This document shows positions 12,989 through 24,716 of a stretch of DNA of 64,000 nt, piece by piece. Numbering within the stretch: position 1 is the stretch's first letter; every line of letters starts with the position of its first letter. Both the position numbers and the translations under genes were made by a program. This stretch comes from Rhyzopertha dominica (taxonomy: Eukaryota; Arthropoda; Insecta; Coleoptera; Bostrichidae). Below the pieces are notes generated by a model. That model was not told where the DNA came from. It was given only the letters and a program-made list of their open reading frames with translations, and did not search any database. The stretch spans positions 24,856,942 through 24,920,941 of the forward strand of contig QCXZ01000001.1 of NCBI GenBank assembly GCA_025024175.1. The letters are read 5' to 3'.

Positions 12989-15136
12989 TTAGCGTTCAGT
13001 GGCACTGGAGCCGGACCTGTTACGAAGGCGGTACGGGCACTTCCTGGGGTGAGGCACCTCCATTGCGTCATGCCCTTTGCGGGCGGCCTGTTGATGGTGG
13101 TTAACCGCAGACATGGCTGAACGCAGCTGGTCGTGGTGGACTTTCACTTCAGCACCGTCCCTTAAGATCCAGTAGGTATGCCCTCCGGCTGGCTGTAGGA
13201 CTCTGTACGGTCCGCTCCATTTTGGGGCGAAACCAGCGTGAAATCCCGTTAGAGCGTTTGATAAGGGATGCTCCTTCACGTATACGAACTGGTCTGGCTG
13301 GAAAGGGTTGAATGCTTCAGGCTGGCGATTATACCGCCCTTGGTAACGCCTCTGGTTGTTTTGCACCAGGTCGAATCGCTCTTGATTCGATACGATGGCC
13401 GGCTTCGGTAGCTTCCACTCTCCTGGGCGTGATAGTTCGTAACCAAATAACGCTTTACTTGGTGACAAACCAGTTGCAGCATTTTGTCGCGTTCTTAACT
13501 GAAACAGGACCGTACTTAGGAATTTGTCCCAGTTTCGGTGTTCTTCGTTATTTAAGTGCAAGCGAAGCCCCTTCTTTATTTCTTGATTGCGCCGCTCGGT
13601 GGGGTTAGCTCGCGGATGATACACTGCAGTGGTCCAGTGCTTAGCTTGCCAGCGCTGGCAGCTGGAAATCCATGTGTGACTGATGAATTGTCGACCGTTG
13701 TCAGTCAGTATAGCCTGTGGATAACCAAAACGATTAAAAACTTCCTTTTCTAATAACTTACCTATGTTCACTGCAGTGGCTGTTCCTAACGGGAATGCTT
13801 CTGTCCACCGCGTAAACAGGTCGGTAGCCACCAGAATAAATCGCTTTCCACGGGCGGTGCGCGGATAAGGGCCCATTATGTCGATTGATACCATTTCCCA
13901 TGGTTTTGTCGGTTGGTGCGGCTGCATGGGAGCGGCAGGCCTAATAGGACCTCGCTTGTGACAAGCACATAGTCGGCACTTTGTGACATGGAAGCTTACA
14001 TCCTTCTGGAGATTCGGCCAAAAGAAATGTCGTCGAATAGCCCTGGCCGTTTCCTGTATGCCTGGATGCCCAGCGTTCGCCCCGTCGTGGTATTCGTATA
14101 AGACGCGCTGTCTTAACGCCTGTGGGACGTACAACTGTTCCCCATCTTTGGTGACTAACTGATCTCCTTCAACTTTGTAGAAGTCTGCTTCCTCTTCCTG
14201 TCTTATGGCCTGAATACGGTCCTGCGTCCACTGATCTTCTCTTTGTGCAACGCGAACCTCATCACTGATTGTTCTGATTTCGGCTTGCAGAAGAAAGACG
14301 GGTGTGGTATTTACGGGATGGACTGTTTCTGGCGGCAGCATTCGCTCTACGTTCTGGCCTTCAAGGGCGATAGGTTGATCGGCAGGATTCCTTGATAGAG
14401 AATCGGGTAACTCGTTGTCTTTACCCGGGCAGTGTTCAATATCAAAAGTGAATTCTTGCAAAAGTAATGCCCATCGCGTTAATTTTGCCCTTGCATCCTT
14501 CATAGTATTAAGCCACGTTAAAGCACGGTTGTCAGTTCGTAGTAGAAAACGCCGATCCTCTAGATACGGGCGATAACGCTTTATTGCCCAAACCACAGCT
14601 AGACACTCTTGCTCATTACAGTGGTATTTCTGTTCGGTGGCATTAAACTTTGTGCTGGCATAGGCAATTATTTCTCGAACACCGTTATTCTCTTGATAAA
14701 GAACCGCGGCGGCTCCTATTTTGCTGGCATCAGTTTGCAAAACGAATGGCCGCGAGAAGTCCGGTCGTTTGAGATGCAGAGGTTTCGAGATGGCGTTCTT
14801 AATATTTAGGAATGCAAGTTCCGCCTGCGAATTCCACCTGAACTTTTGTTTGGGACTTAATAGTTCTGTCAACGCTGCTGACATTTCTGCGAATCGGGGT
14901 ATATAATCCCGAAGCCAATTGCACAATCCAAGAAAGGCTCTTAATTGCTTCCGGTTTGTCGGTCTTGGGGCATTACGAATGTTCCCTAGGTGGCTCCGCA
15001 AGGGTTGATTGCCGGTTACGGGAGGGATGTCGCTAGCACCCGCTATTGCGGCGCTCATGGTGGCGCCAGCTACCTGCTCTAGTTCACCGTTTAGCTGTGT
15101 GTCCATTGCGTATTTTAACCCGGACCTAGTTTTCAT
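12989..15136 (-). CDS. pol: Truncated Pol polyprotein: RT thumb, RNase H, integrase
   Basis: A 715-residue open frame with an ATG at 15134-15136. Residues 1 to about 50 (MKTRSGLKYA...) match no part of pol and are probably the start of gag. At about residue 53 the protein enters the end of RT (NAPRPTNRKQLRAFLGL, then IPRF). RNase H follows with D136 (TDAS), E177, D202 (TDNRAL) and D245. The integrase zinc-binding H2C2 region is at about 350-393 (C387, C390), and the core triad is D419, D479 (LTDNG) and E514, spaced 34 residues before the Glu. A GPY-type C-terminal domain includes KWSGPYRV near residue 650. Protease, nucleocapsid and the RT fingers and palm (YxDD) are missing, yet the frame is intact. 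This is consistent with an in-frame deletion, joined near 14975-14990. It cannot reverse transcribe alone; the integrase half looks complete. Confidence 0.9.
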   Translation of the reverse strand: MKTRSGLKYAMDTQLNGELEQVAGATMSAAIAGASDIPPVTGNQPLRSHLGNIRNAPRPTNRKQLRAFLGLCNWLRDYIPRFAEMSAALTELLSPKQKFRWNSQAELAFLNIKNAISKPLHLKRPDFSRPFVLQTDASKIGAAAVLYQENNGVREIIAYASTKFNATEQKYHCNEQECLAVVWAIKRYRPYLEDRRFLLRTDNRALTWLNTMKDARAKLTRWALLLQEFTFDIEHCPGKDNELPDSLSRNPADQPIALEGQNVERMLPPETVHPVNTTPVFLLQAEIRTISDEVRVAQREDQWTQDRIQAIRQEEEADFYKVEGDQLVTKDGEQLYVPQALRQRVLYEYHDGANAGHPGIQETARAIRRHFFWPNLQKDVSFHVTKCRLCACHKRGPIRPAAPMQPHQPTKPWEMVSIDIMGPYPRTARGKRFILVATDLFTRWTEAFPLGTATAVNIGKLLEKEVFNRFGYPQAILTDNGRQFISHTWISSCQRWQAKHWTTAVYHPRANPTERRNQEIKKGLRLHLNNEEHRNWDKFLSTVLFQLRTRQNAATGLSPSKALFGYELSRPGEWKLPKPAIVSNQERFDLVQNNQRRYQGRYNRQPEAFNPFQPDQFVYVKEHPLSNALTGFHAGFAPKWSGPYRVLQPAGGHTYWILRDGAEVKVHHDQLRSAMSAVNHHQQAARKGHDAMEVPHPRKCPYRLRNRSGSSATER

Positions 15137-15751
15137 AAAGTGAACTAGAACTCTTTTTTTTTCACTGCTTTATTCTTTTTTTTTTTTGCCGTATATTTAA
15201 TTCACGGATCTTTTTTCGCTGATGTCTATTTTTTTCAGCTTATGTTGGTTTATTTTTTTTTGCAGTGATACTAATTATTTTTTCATACAACACTTACAGC
15301 TAAAATTTACAAGAACCTGTGCTAACTTTTCCTAACCTTACTAACAATAATCCGCAAAGCTAAAATTACATCAGAAAGATGTTTTTTTTTTGCTAACCTA
15401 ACCTTAACAATGACTTAAAATGTAAGCCTATATAACCTCTGTAACTTAAGTTAAAATCACATCTACGCAATCTAGAACTTTTTTATCTACAGGAAGAAAA
15501 AAATTTGTCCTACCTTGGCAAAATTTTGTTTCTCTTGTAGTAATAAGTCCGTTTCGGATTCTGATGTGGCTGTCGGTAATACGTTTCCTGCTATTCCCCT
15601 GGCAGTAGGTCTTCCGCGAATCCTATCGGAAAGAGTCGGGCTGCGATTCCTGATGGAATGATGACGGTTGCCTGCTAGTCCAGTGGCAGTATAGGCTTCA
15701 CGAAAGTGTATCCTCTGGGAGTAGGTTTTCCTCGCGCACTGCAAGGTATGT
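15137..15751 (-). other. 5' untranslated leader of the gypsy element
   Basis: About 0.6 kb between the primer-binding site and the pol ATG. The part next to the ORF (15137-15480) is T-rich on the plus strand with several T-runs. The part near the LTR is GC-richer and open on the minus strand without a start codon or recognisable motif. A packaging signal would be expected here but none can be recognised by eye. Confidence 0.6.
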
Positions 15752-15770
15752 GCCCCACGTTCGGGCGTCA
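15752..15770 (-). other. Candidate primer-binding site of the gypsy element
   Basis: Two bases inside the 5' LTR the minus strand reads TGACGCCCGAACGTGGGG. It looks like a retroelement PBS of the TGGCGCCC-AACGTGGGG type but starts TGA rather than TGG and has one extra base, so it would not pair perfectly with a tRNA CCA end. The tRNA cannot be named from the sequence alone. Confidence 0.45.
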
Positions 15771-15772
15771 CT

Positions 15773-16180
15773 TGTTACCACTCGCGTAATAACTAAATTA
15801 AGTCACTCAGCACTTGTCGCGTTTCGTGAACTGAAATGATTTGGGTTCGTTGGGCGCCGTTTGTGATTATAAGAGAAAATAAAAAAAAACAATTCTATCG
15901 GTTGATTGTTCTTGCGAGACCACCAACCTAAGACTGTCTATGTCGAAGTTCCCTTAAGAACTGCCCGTTTTTTTTTCCGAGGGTCCAGAGACGTGCATGC
16001 AGATGTGCCCGTACTCCTATGGACCACACACAAGGGACGCTGCGCTTGGCCCTTGCAAAAACACATGGCTATTTGAGTAATAGGCCATGCCGCCTACAAT
16101 ACATGCAAACTGGCGCCAAAATGACGCGCTTGCAGCTGGACAAACGTCGTATAGAAACAAAAATTACTATATACGTAACA
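15773..16180 (-). repeat. 5' LTR of the gypsy element (408 bp)
   Basis: Matches the left LTR (12231-12640) apart from the A-run length and one substitution. On the minus strand it carries the element's promoter side. It is followed on the plus strand by AGCT, the right target duplication. Confidence 0.95.
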
Positions 16181-16184
16181 AGCT

Positions 16185-19100
16185 AATGCTTAATAGACCA
16201 TCGATTTATATTTTTGTCCACCACATTACTTCTTACCTTCTACCTATTGTATAATTTATACTGCAAGGGAGTGTTTACACGGCAAAATCTTTATAATGAC
16301 AACAAAAATTGTGAAGTACAACGTCAGTCAGCGGTCCATTAAGTTCATGTGTGGATGGTGCCTATTTTGCCTATCCTTTTCCTGTGATTTTTTAATCATT
16401 TTTACTGCCATGCATGTAAAAATATAACTGATAACGACAGTATTATCTCGCCTAATTTTCAACAATTTGTATAAAGATTATCAAGAAGCACAAAATGCAG
16501 TATTCTTGCGACAGAAAATTAGCGTATATTTTATATCCTTATCCAATCTTAATTTTCCTGAACTATTTTGCATATCATGCATACACCGTATGTATACCCG
16601 CAATGATCTAAAGTTTACGAACGTACTTCGGATAGACTTGCCCATCTCGATCCATCGTTGAAATCTCTACGAAATCGGCAAATTGCTACGTATTTGCACA
16701 CCATCCTTTGGACGAAGGACTCTTTATTTGCCTTGCTTGTGAACAGTAATGCTGTTTATTTTACGTTTGAGTGGAATTGCACCGTCCTTGAGGAATTCCA
16801 TTTACCCTGAACTCTGTCTGATGTACAAGTCGCCAGTGTCTGAGAGCAGTTGTCAAGTAAATTGGCTGGTAATTCGTATAAATATTACACACCAATTCTT
16901 CCGTTTAGTATGTAAAGCAGCGGTAAAGGGGTGGTGCTTCTCGAGCTCTATTTTTATTTATCTTATATTAATCCATATAATGTTTAATAAATGCGATTTT
17001 TGACACAATCTCTGTTTTTTGTGTTAAAACTACTTTATTATCATTATCGTGTTTTAGATTTTTTTATTAGGTACCAGATTACTTAACAGATTGTAATACA
17101 ATAAAAGAAGTTTTTACAATTATTTATTGCAACAATATAAGAGTACTTATATTATTCTAAACACTTTTTATTTAGTTAATTTTAAATAGATACCCCCCAA
17201 AACAATCTTGTAAACAGTTTTACTGAAAGAAAGCCTATATCTCTTGGAAATTATATTAAAATATATATTTTTTAAATTTTTATGGCCATTCATCAAATGG
17301 AAATACATTCAAGCAAAGTCAGATTGAAACAGGATACTATATATAACAATGTATCAGATTTTACACTGTATAGGTAGGTATAACACCGATATCTTTATAA
17401 CACGTCACATATAGCTAGATAACAAACATTATTTTTTTAAATCTCACGTCGTAAAAATCATTTATACAATAAAGTGGAAATTCTAGTAGTTTTGTTTTTA
17501 TAGTAATATTTCAGGTAAGGCTGCCACACTGTTACTATCTATCAGTCCTTTTAATTTTTTAATTAAGTTCGGCAAAAGTAAACAAGCTGAACACCACCAC
17601 CGAAGATGCTGCCAGCGAGGAGCAGCGAAACGTATGGAGAAGAAGAGAACCATGGACCACGGCAAAACAGCTCGGAAGTAAATATTAGAAGATATAACGC
17701 CGGCCGTGAAAGCCTTAAAATGGTGTTATCTATATGCCAAAACAATGGTATGATGTTACTGAAAAAGCAATGTGATAGGTATTTGTCAAATTTGTCAGTT
17801 TTCCCTGATGTTATCCTTATATAGTAATAGTCCTCAAAACTTTGTTTAACTCTCCTTGTCGGAGGTCGTTTGCTATAAACGTATCACAAACCAATCGTCC
17901 GAACTCGTCTGAATGTTTCGTGTGAATTTATGGAAGTATCCAGTTACACGCTAATGAACTGTTTTCAAAGTTCAGGTAAACGAAAAAGGTGTTAAACGCT
18001 AAAACAAAGAATCGGTTTGCGTAAACACAAGGCCAACATTAAGATGGGACTGGCTGTGCGGAGAAATCGAACGGTCTTGTTTATTTTGGGGCAGCAGATA
18101 TAATAAAAGTTTTTATGTAATCGCCTTGAATAAAATGCTGGTTGTTCGGGTGACGACTTTCGTTGAACCTAAATGCGATAGAGCGACCGCATAAGTAACT
18201 CATGACGTTTATTGCTGTACGCTGCAACAGTAGCCATTAATTTCGAATTATCGTTAATTATAATTAATAACAACTTGATAAGATCAATTAAATATACATT
18301 TACAGTTGGATGTATCCAGCTGTCCTAGTTGAGTGCAGTGCATTAGATTCACACATTTTGGTTTGAATAGCTTTTGGCTTGTAATTGATTTTGTTGGTTA
18401 ATATGTAATATATTTTAATTTGAAAATTTTTAAGAGGAAGTATGTTTCCATCTGAAACACAACACTATATTTATACTTATGTTTGAATGTTGTTACTGTT
18501 CTAATTTAGTTGTACTTGTCAAGCCACCGAAGAAGGCTGCTTAGCGGTTGGGTATGCAAAAATAAAAGTTTAGGAGTAGAATCACAGGCAAGTATTTTAC
18601 TTAACTTCCAAAAGCTCTATTATACATCATCTTATTGGATAATTAAGCGAAATCTTGTGATAACCGTTGCAAGGATTTATAGAGATGTTATTCATTTATT
18701 AATCATAAATTGCAAAATGTCGATCTACACGGCATGCTCTTGATGGGCTTCGTTCAGTCATACTTGTTAGTTGTCAGCAAGGAAAAATGTGTTCAGATCA
18801 ACAATTGTATTTCCGAGTATGTACCTATCTCTGACTACTAGTATCCAATAAGGGTCACATCTAGGGTCGCTACTTTTTTTGCTTATTTATTGACGACATT
18901 ATTGTCTGCTTTAAATATAAATATAACAGCTCTAGTTTACAATTGCTATGACATGAACCTGATTTACAATTAGGTTAACTGAAAACAGATGAACAGCCTG
19001 ACGTGGTAGGATGGTAAACTGCGATTTTCTCTTAGGCAAATCCGGCAATCAGTGTATATAGATATTGATAATAACTGAGCTTGTAATATTAATAATATAA

Positions 19101-19561
19101 TTAGTCGGGGATGGTAATTGGTAAATCACGCACTGAGACAAAGCGTTGCTAATAACATATAGAAGTATTAAGTACATAAACATTTTCACCTTATTGGGTA
19201 TTCTCGTAGAAACTGGTGCACATAGGACAATGGCTAAAAANTGGAAAGTTTTATATGTATAATTTGATTTACTTACTTTTTTTCTCGTAATAGCAATGAC
19301 TAATTAGACAATTAATGTAGTGACTCGCAAAACTCAGAAAATCGAAAGTTTGGCAGAAACATTTATTACTATATTATAAGTGAATATCATTCAACTTGTG
19401 CTTTCAATAGCTGTAAATGTTTTTAACTAAATATGGAATTCAACCACTATGCCATTTGGCACAATTGGAAAAATGGTTATTTCACATGTGCATAAATATA
19501 TGAAGTTCAAAAATTAAACAAAATACCTCACCAATTAACTTTGGTCTTCACATTTAATGAA
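16185..19561. other. AT-rich DNA, no gene recognised
   Basis: Short open frames (16749-17003, 17606-17824, 18510-18743, all +) lack family motifs. About 40 bases at 17728-17768 resemble 62128-62165 (shared core CAATGGTATGATG), which suggests a shared repeat. One N near 19241. Confidence 0.45.
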
Positions 19562-20095
19562 TTAGTCACATTTATAATTAGCACAAAAAAACACATTACA
19601 CATCCAAATGTTTAAATTACAGTCCATTTTCAACTTAACATTCCTCAATTCGTACATAGACTCTTCGAACACTGCGTTCAACAATGTCTGGGGGTAGTAA
19701 TCGCATAATAGGTCGAATACGAGCTGGTATTGTTGACGGTTTACGTATACTCTACTCCTTAAATGATCCCAGAGCAAAATCTCCCCTGTGACTCCCCTGT
19801 GACCTATCCATCTACTGGCAGAAACGTCATAAGAAAACGACGTACTGCTACACAGAAATGTGCCGGTGCAGCATCTTACTGGAACCATACGTCATCTTCT
19901 CTTAAAATATCATTNTCCGGATCATTTTCAAATATCAGCCAAATCTTCTGTGAAAAACTCTAAATATCTATCTTTCCTTATATTATTTTCAAAAAAAAGT
20001 AACGACTGGTAATGTGTTGACCAAGCATTAGGCTTCTGGGACGCTGCCTGTGCGCTTCTTGAACCCAGTGTAATTCTCCAAATTGCTTATAATAA
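19562..20095 (-). pseudogene. C-terminal part of an IS630/mariner-like transposase, split from its N-terminal part
   Basis: The minus strand reads, with frameshifts: NAWSTHYQSLLFFENNI (like the 'VNVWxGIxxxxLIGPFFF' block), DRYLEFFTEDLADI, DDVWFQ then DAAPAHFCVAVRRFL (the 'QHDGAPAHF' catalytic block), ASRWIGHRG, and LLWDHLRSRVYVN (the 'FLWGHLKSLVY' block). Order and spacing match the DDE half of the same family as the remnant at 4370-4890. One frameshift falls just before RWIGHRG, and there are scattered stops. The N-terminal half of the same gene appears at 20806-21050 on the same strand, with Penelope-like sequence on the other strand in between. Not functional. Confidence 0.6.
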
Positions 20096-20815
20096 CGGTT
20101 TTTTTAAATTACTTAATAAAAAAATTGTACTATAAGTACCTGACAAAATTTAAGTTTTCTTTTAACACGATCACAGGTGATAAAAAAGTTAAAATTTGGT
20201 TTATTGGTCAAGTCTCAATTTACCTTTCTAAATTATTTGCATCTAATGACATAAATAATGCCTCTTCTACTGTAGGCAGTGTCTACTCCCGTTTTGTCCA
20301 TAGTAAAGATAAAATTTCAGTTTTAAATCATTCAGGTGTATATAGCTTTATATGTAACGACTGTAATTCTGTTTATATTGGACAACCGGGAAGATCCATT
20401 CTTATTAGGGGAAATGAGAATCTAAAACAATTTAATAACTATAAAAATACAGACATTGTAACTACAAATTCTTCGTTAGCGAACCATTTATCATTTAAAC
20501 ATACTTCTACTTTGGACAATTTAAAATTCAATGACCAAAATTGGATAATACTAAATGATTTTTGCAATTTCAGTTGTCCCATTCTAAATTTTTTATTTGA
20601 ACGCTAATTTTTACGTTGCTGTTTTGAATGTAGTTTTCCATTTTTATTCGAGATTGCTTGTATTAGATTTTTAGTTTCACTTTATAATTTTGGGAATGTC
20701 ATAATTTTTTCCTATAATTTATAAATATGGTACTGACGATGGCATATTAGCCAAAAGCCCTTTACCTGAATAAATGTATTGTGGATTTAACTTGGTGAAG
20801 TTATTTTACAAGAAT
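20096..20815 (+). pseudogene. Penelope-like element 3' fragment with GIY-YIG endonuclease domain
   Basis: An open frame ending at 20607 contains SGVYSFICNDCNSVYIGQPG: the GVY and YIG motifs of a GIY-YIG nuclease, with nearby Cys residues, then an Arg (GRSILIR) and a Glu (GNENLK) in the expected order. SLANHLSFKHTS follows, also typical of Penelope-like elements. There is no natural start codon: the frame begins inside the protein, and RT is absent. About 100 bases past the stop comes the 3' end style of these elements: GACGATGGCATATTAGCC, then AATAAATGTATTGTGG. In life this domain nicks the target DNA for integration. The fragment sits inside a transposase remnant of opposite orientation. The exact ends are uncertain by tens of bases. 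Confidence 0.7.
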
Positions 20816-21050
20816 TAATTCAAGATTCAATCCACGCAGAGCAAAATGGATCAGTTTTCAACATTTCTTAAAAAGTTAGGATCTTCATCACCCCTCCTCA
20901 TCAGCATTACGCAAAGTTGTAGGCTTTTGTTAGGATCGTCCTCCTGAAATTTATGGATCAATCGAATATTATAAACATGATCTTTTTTCTTTTGATAAAG
21001 TTTGCCCATTGTTAAGTGGTGTAGATCTTTTTTATTGCCACCTAACACAG
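20806..21050 (-). pseudogene. N-terminal/middle part of the split IS630/mariner-like transposase
   Basis: The minus strand is open from 21048 and reads YNIRLIHKFQEDDPNKSLQL, then MRRGDEDPNFLRNV. These are the linker between the HTH region and the first catalytic Asp in this family ('YxIRLxxxLxxDDPxRRLxFCEWMxxxxxxDPxFxxxVLFSDE'). Just after this (minus direction) another frame gives HFALRGLNLE, like 'ATFxLxGxVNxHN'. The reading then breaks off at the Penelope-like sequence and resumes at about 20095. The HTH region further upstream (above 21050) is too decayed to read. Confidence 0.55.
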
Positions 21051-24000
21051 GGATAAGTACGCATTTTCTTCGTCTTTGAATAAAATGTTTAATTTTGTCT
21101 TATTTTAATTTGAGATAAGTGCAATAGGAGGTCTGTTTTGGTGTTTGATGTTAAACAATGACAACCATTCCGTTGAGCGTTGACTTTGGAGTCTATAGCC
21201 ATAACCTACCATCATTAAAATTTGTATTCGTCATTTTTATGTTTTTGTAATTCCAAATAATGGTGGTTTAATTCCTTAAGGTAACAAGAGCTCACTTGAC
21301 ACAATAAATACGTATGGTTTTATTAGAAAAGTTAATGAAGTCATATTTTCGTCATAATAACAGACTGTTCTGTTTCAATTGTTACACAGTAAAGCGCTGT
21401 TTAAATCTCAAGTTAGGTACCTGTTCCAGTTTTTCCATAATTTTTAAACCGGTATTTTGAATTGTATGGATTCTTTATCGACATCCGGTATATTTGGACA
21501 CTGTGTGTGAGTGTGAGTATCTGCAAATGATTATTTATTTCGAGCCTTGTGAGTAGAAATTTTTTTACAAACTCTTCACTTCTAGATAAATATCTCGCTT
21601 GGTATTGTAGTGATGCCTCTATAAATATGTTTATGTGAGGGTAATTGATATTATGTTTTTTTTTAATTAAAATGAAAAGAAAAGATTCGCAAGCTTTCAA
21701 GTAGCGCCTTCCCACATGTAACCTATTTGTTTATTAACTAATCGATACAATTTGTTACGCGTTCATCTGAAGGTTGTAGGTGTACTCCATTTAAAGAGAA
21801 GACACAATTTTACTTTCTTATAAGTAGTAGAATCCAAAAAAAGGTATTTTTAAATTTTCGAATTTATGTTTTTGAAGAATGTGTGCCCTTTTTATAAAAT
21901 AAACCCTGTCTGCCGTCAGGATTGCACTGCTTAGATAAGAAGAAGTTGGTTATTAATTTGATGATCTCCCTTGATATTCTCTAGAATGGAAAAGTAGATG
22001 TGCCAGGAAGCCAGGATGTGACGTTGCCTAGCCGCATACAACGCACCGAATTTTTCTATTTTTTTCGAAGTTTAGTTTTGTAACATTTGTGACACTTATA
22101 TGGTAGGCAAAGCCTGGACGGTATTGCTTTACAGTGAAAGTGGTATTAATATGTTTCCTCCGGACATCGAAATGCACCCTTCGTTTGTCTCTATTGTTCC
22201 GCCCATACGCGTAATTTTTCAGAGAAGCGACGTTAAGCACCTCTTAAGAATCTTCAGTCCCACGCAATGATCTCTGTCTGCGATGAAACCGGCCAGAATC
22301 GCGGCTGCGTTAATCGTTATAAGCGGTTTAACACAGTTTCCTTGTAAGGATGCGACCGTCTGGTACCCCTGGCCTTAGGCTGAACTTTGGCGGGATCTGC
22401 AGACTGCGAAACACTGACGTAAGCGTTCAACAAACTCATTACCCCACAAGTAGTTCCAGAACGAGGAAGCAATAGTTTTAATAATTGACGCCTGTCACAG
22501 TCATTTACAGCTAGAATAGAGATTTTATTATCCGTGATTGTTCCTAGCACCACCTCAATCATAGTGCTTGTCTGTGGTAATGAAGTCGAGCTATGTTAAA
22601 CGAATGGGGTCAATAAGTGCTAACCAACTAGTAAATACATGCCATCATCGCTTACCATTGTGGCTGTCGACGGTTTGTGTGACTCGTTTGCTTATTGTAT
22701 TAGCAAAACTATGATTAAATGCTGTTTTACCGCTTCATCGACGTGAGCATCGGCACAGTTGTTTGTGCAAATTCGTTTACAAGTCATTTTCGAATTTCAC
22801 ACCTCTAACGTTTGCCAACTTGTAAGAGCATAAAGTACAAATTATTGTTGAGCAAAAGTATCGAATTACAGAGATTGTTTATGAACCACTTTCCAGATGT
22901 TCAATCTGCCAATATAGCCTCATCAGTGCTGAGTAGCCTACCACTAGTGGTGGCTTTTTTATTTTAAAAAAAATTATACAGTAGGTATATCCCACACATA
23001 ATAATGTAACATGAATTCTTGTAATACATCCATTTAGTATTTTGAACGTCCCCCGTATTGCTAAAATTCTCTACATTGCATTTTTCCTCGTCAAATCGAT
23101 TCTGCATTTCCAGTTGAATATTTTTCTTGTCTTTCACTTTTTACGTGTTCGGAAAATTCGTTGATTGTTTTGTGCACATTCTTTGTGAAGTTCATTCAAA
23201 AGCTTTGAGTTTATCTGATCAGCGAGTTGTATTTGTTGTTGGTCGAGCTTTGTCCAAGCTGCTTTTGCGGAATTCAAAACACAACGCCACACTTATCGCT
23301 TAATATTGCTATTTGTAAGAACCCTCTTTAGAAGTGAGTGTTATAAACGATTCTTTTTGGCTTTATCGTTAGACGCATTTGTAGCTATACGATTTTCCTT
23401 GTTTGTGATCGATTGTCCCGAACTACTTTTGTGGAAATCGATTTCTTGTGCTGGCATCTTGATTTTTTGAGGGCCTTCGACCATACGCGTTTTTTTTAGA
23501 TCATGTTGCCAGAGCCAGACCAGCTCATTCTAGAATTGAAGAATTTTCAGCGTCCCCTAAACTTTAATTCATTGCTTGCTTAACAGATAAATGAGTACTA
23601 GTTTTCAGCTAAAATTGTCTGATTTTGTGTGGCTTTGCCCATATTATATCGTCTAAATTATTTTAATATTTAAGTCAGGTAAGCTTACTGCCGGCTAACG
23701 TCATTCAATCGGTGCTTATCAAGTTTTCATTTGGAAAAATACAGCCGTTGTGATTTTAATTGATGTTACATATTGTTTAAGTACAAAAATACATATAATA
23801 TATACTATAAACATAAATAAATTTTAAACGTACGTGTGCACACTAAAGGTACTCCATCTCTATCCCTAAAACAAACAAGGTGAAGTTATGCTAAACTTGA
23901 TACAAAATGTTGCTAAACGAATGGTTAGCTTAATAAACTTTCATTTATGCGAGGATACTTACCTGTGTTATTGGCTAACGTTTATTTTATTCAACACTTA

Positions 24001-24711
24001 TAATTTTGTATGCACAATTCAATAAAGACATCTCGTTTTGCTTTTGAGTACTTGTTTTTCTTGCGCATCTTTTTCAGTTGCGATTGGATCACTGGGGTGG
24101 TGTTTTGGATCCTTAGTGATATTTGCAAGTCAATCACCGACCATTAGGTAACTCAGCTCTTCTTGTAATTTGTTTTCAACCTAATTTTCCGTGGATACAT
24201 GGGATCGTTGTATGTAGAATGGTATCAATGTTTAAGGAAGTATTGAGCGCAATAAGCAAATAAGTTTCACAGAACATCTGTCGTGACATCTCCTTTATCT
24301 TGCTTCTCTATAATCTATCTTGGGACGATTTCCTACTTTGAAATACAAATCGTGGCACAATACTAGCAGGCACATACCAGATTTTCCAGTCTTTAATTTT
24401 CAGTCCAGACTCCGTGGTGTTCGAGATTAAGGTGTATCAAAAGGTTTAGATATCCTTTATTGCCAATAAAAAGTGTTTAATTGACACCCATAAAATATTA
24501 ATTTGTTAGTTTTAGCCACTTCCAAACAACCGCAGAAAATTTAATATGTACCTATTTACTAATTTTAAAGGTACGACGTATAATCTTTTAAAAAACCGTA
24601 ATATACAGGAAGTGCTTGCAAATTTTTCGATTTTCGATTGTCTCGAAGTTTGGAAAACAGGTCTATTTAAAGATATAACTTGATCCCCGGTCAGGTCAAA
24701 ATTAACCTTCT
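21051..24711. other. AT-rich DNA with a GC-richer patch, no gene
   Basis: 22020-22570 is richer in GC and has two minus-strand open stretches (70 and 81 codons) with no recognisable motif. The rest is AT-rich without structure that I can support. Confidence 0.45.
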
Positions 24712-24716
24712 CTTCT

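Larger units (their letters stand above)
12231..16180 (-). mobile_element. Ty3/gypsy-type LTR retrotransposon, internal-deletion derivative, complete ends
   Basis: A 3950-bp element on the minus strand. Two direct LTRs (12231-12640 and 15773-16180) begin TGTTAC and end GTAACA, and the element is flanked on both sides by the 4-bp duplication AGCT (12227-12230, 16181-16184), which proves insertion. Internally it has a candidate primer-binding site next to the right (5') LTR, one 715-codon ORF and a purine-rich tract before the left (3') LTR. The LTRs differ only by one G/A substitution and a 2-bp difference in an A-run, so the insertion is recent. A full gypsy element would be 5-7 kb. Gag, protease and the RT catalytic region are largely absent, so this copy probably cannot move on its own. 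Copying and packaging by a full-length relative is inference. Confidence 0.93.

Noticed and set aside
13312..13753. Plus-strand open frames inside the gypsy element
   Set aside because: Antisense shadows of the 715-codon pol ORF.
15487..15771. 94-codon minus-strand frame next to the gypsy 5' LTR
   Set aside because: It has no ATG at its start and begins inside the primer-binding region; leader sequence rather than a gene.
19763..19963. Plus-strand frame over the transposase remnant
   Set aside because: Antisense of the DDE transposase sequence and contains an N codon.
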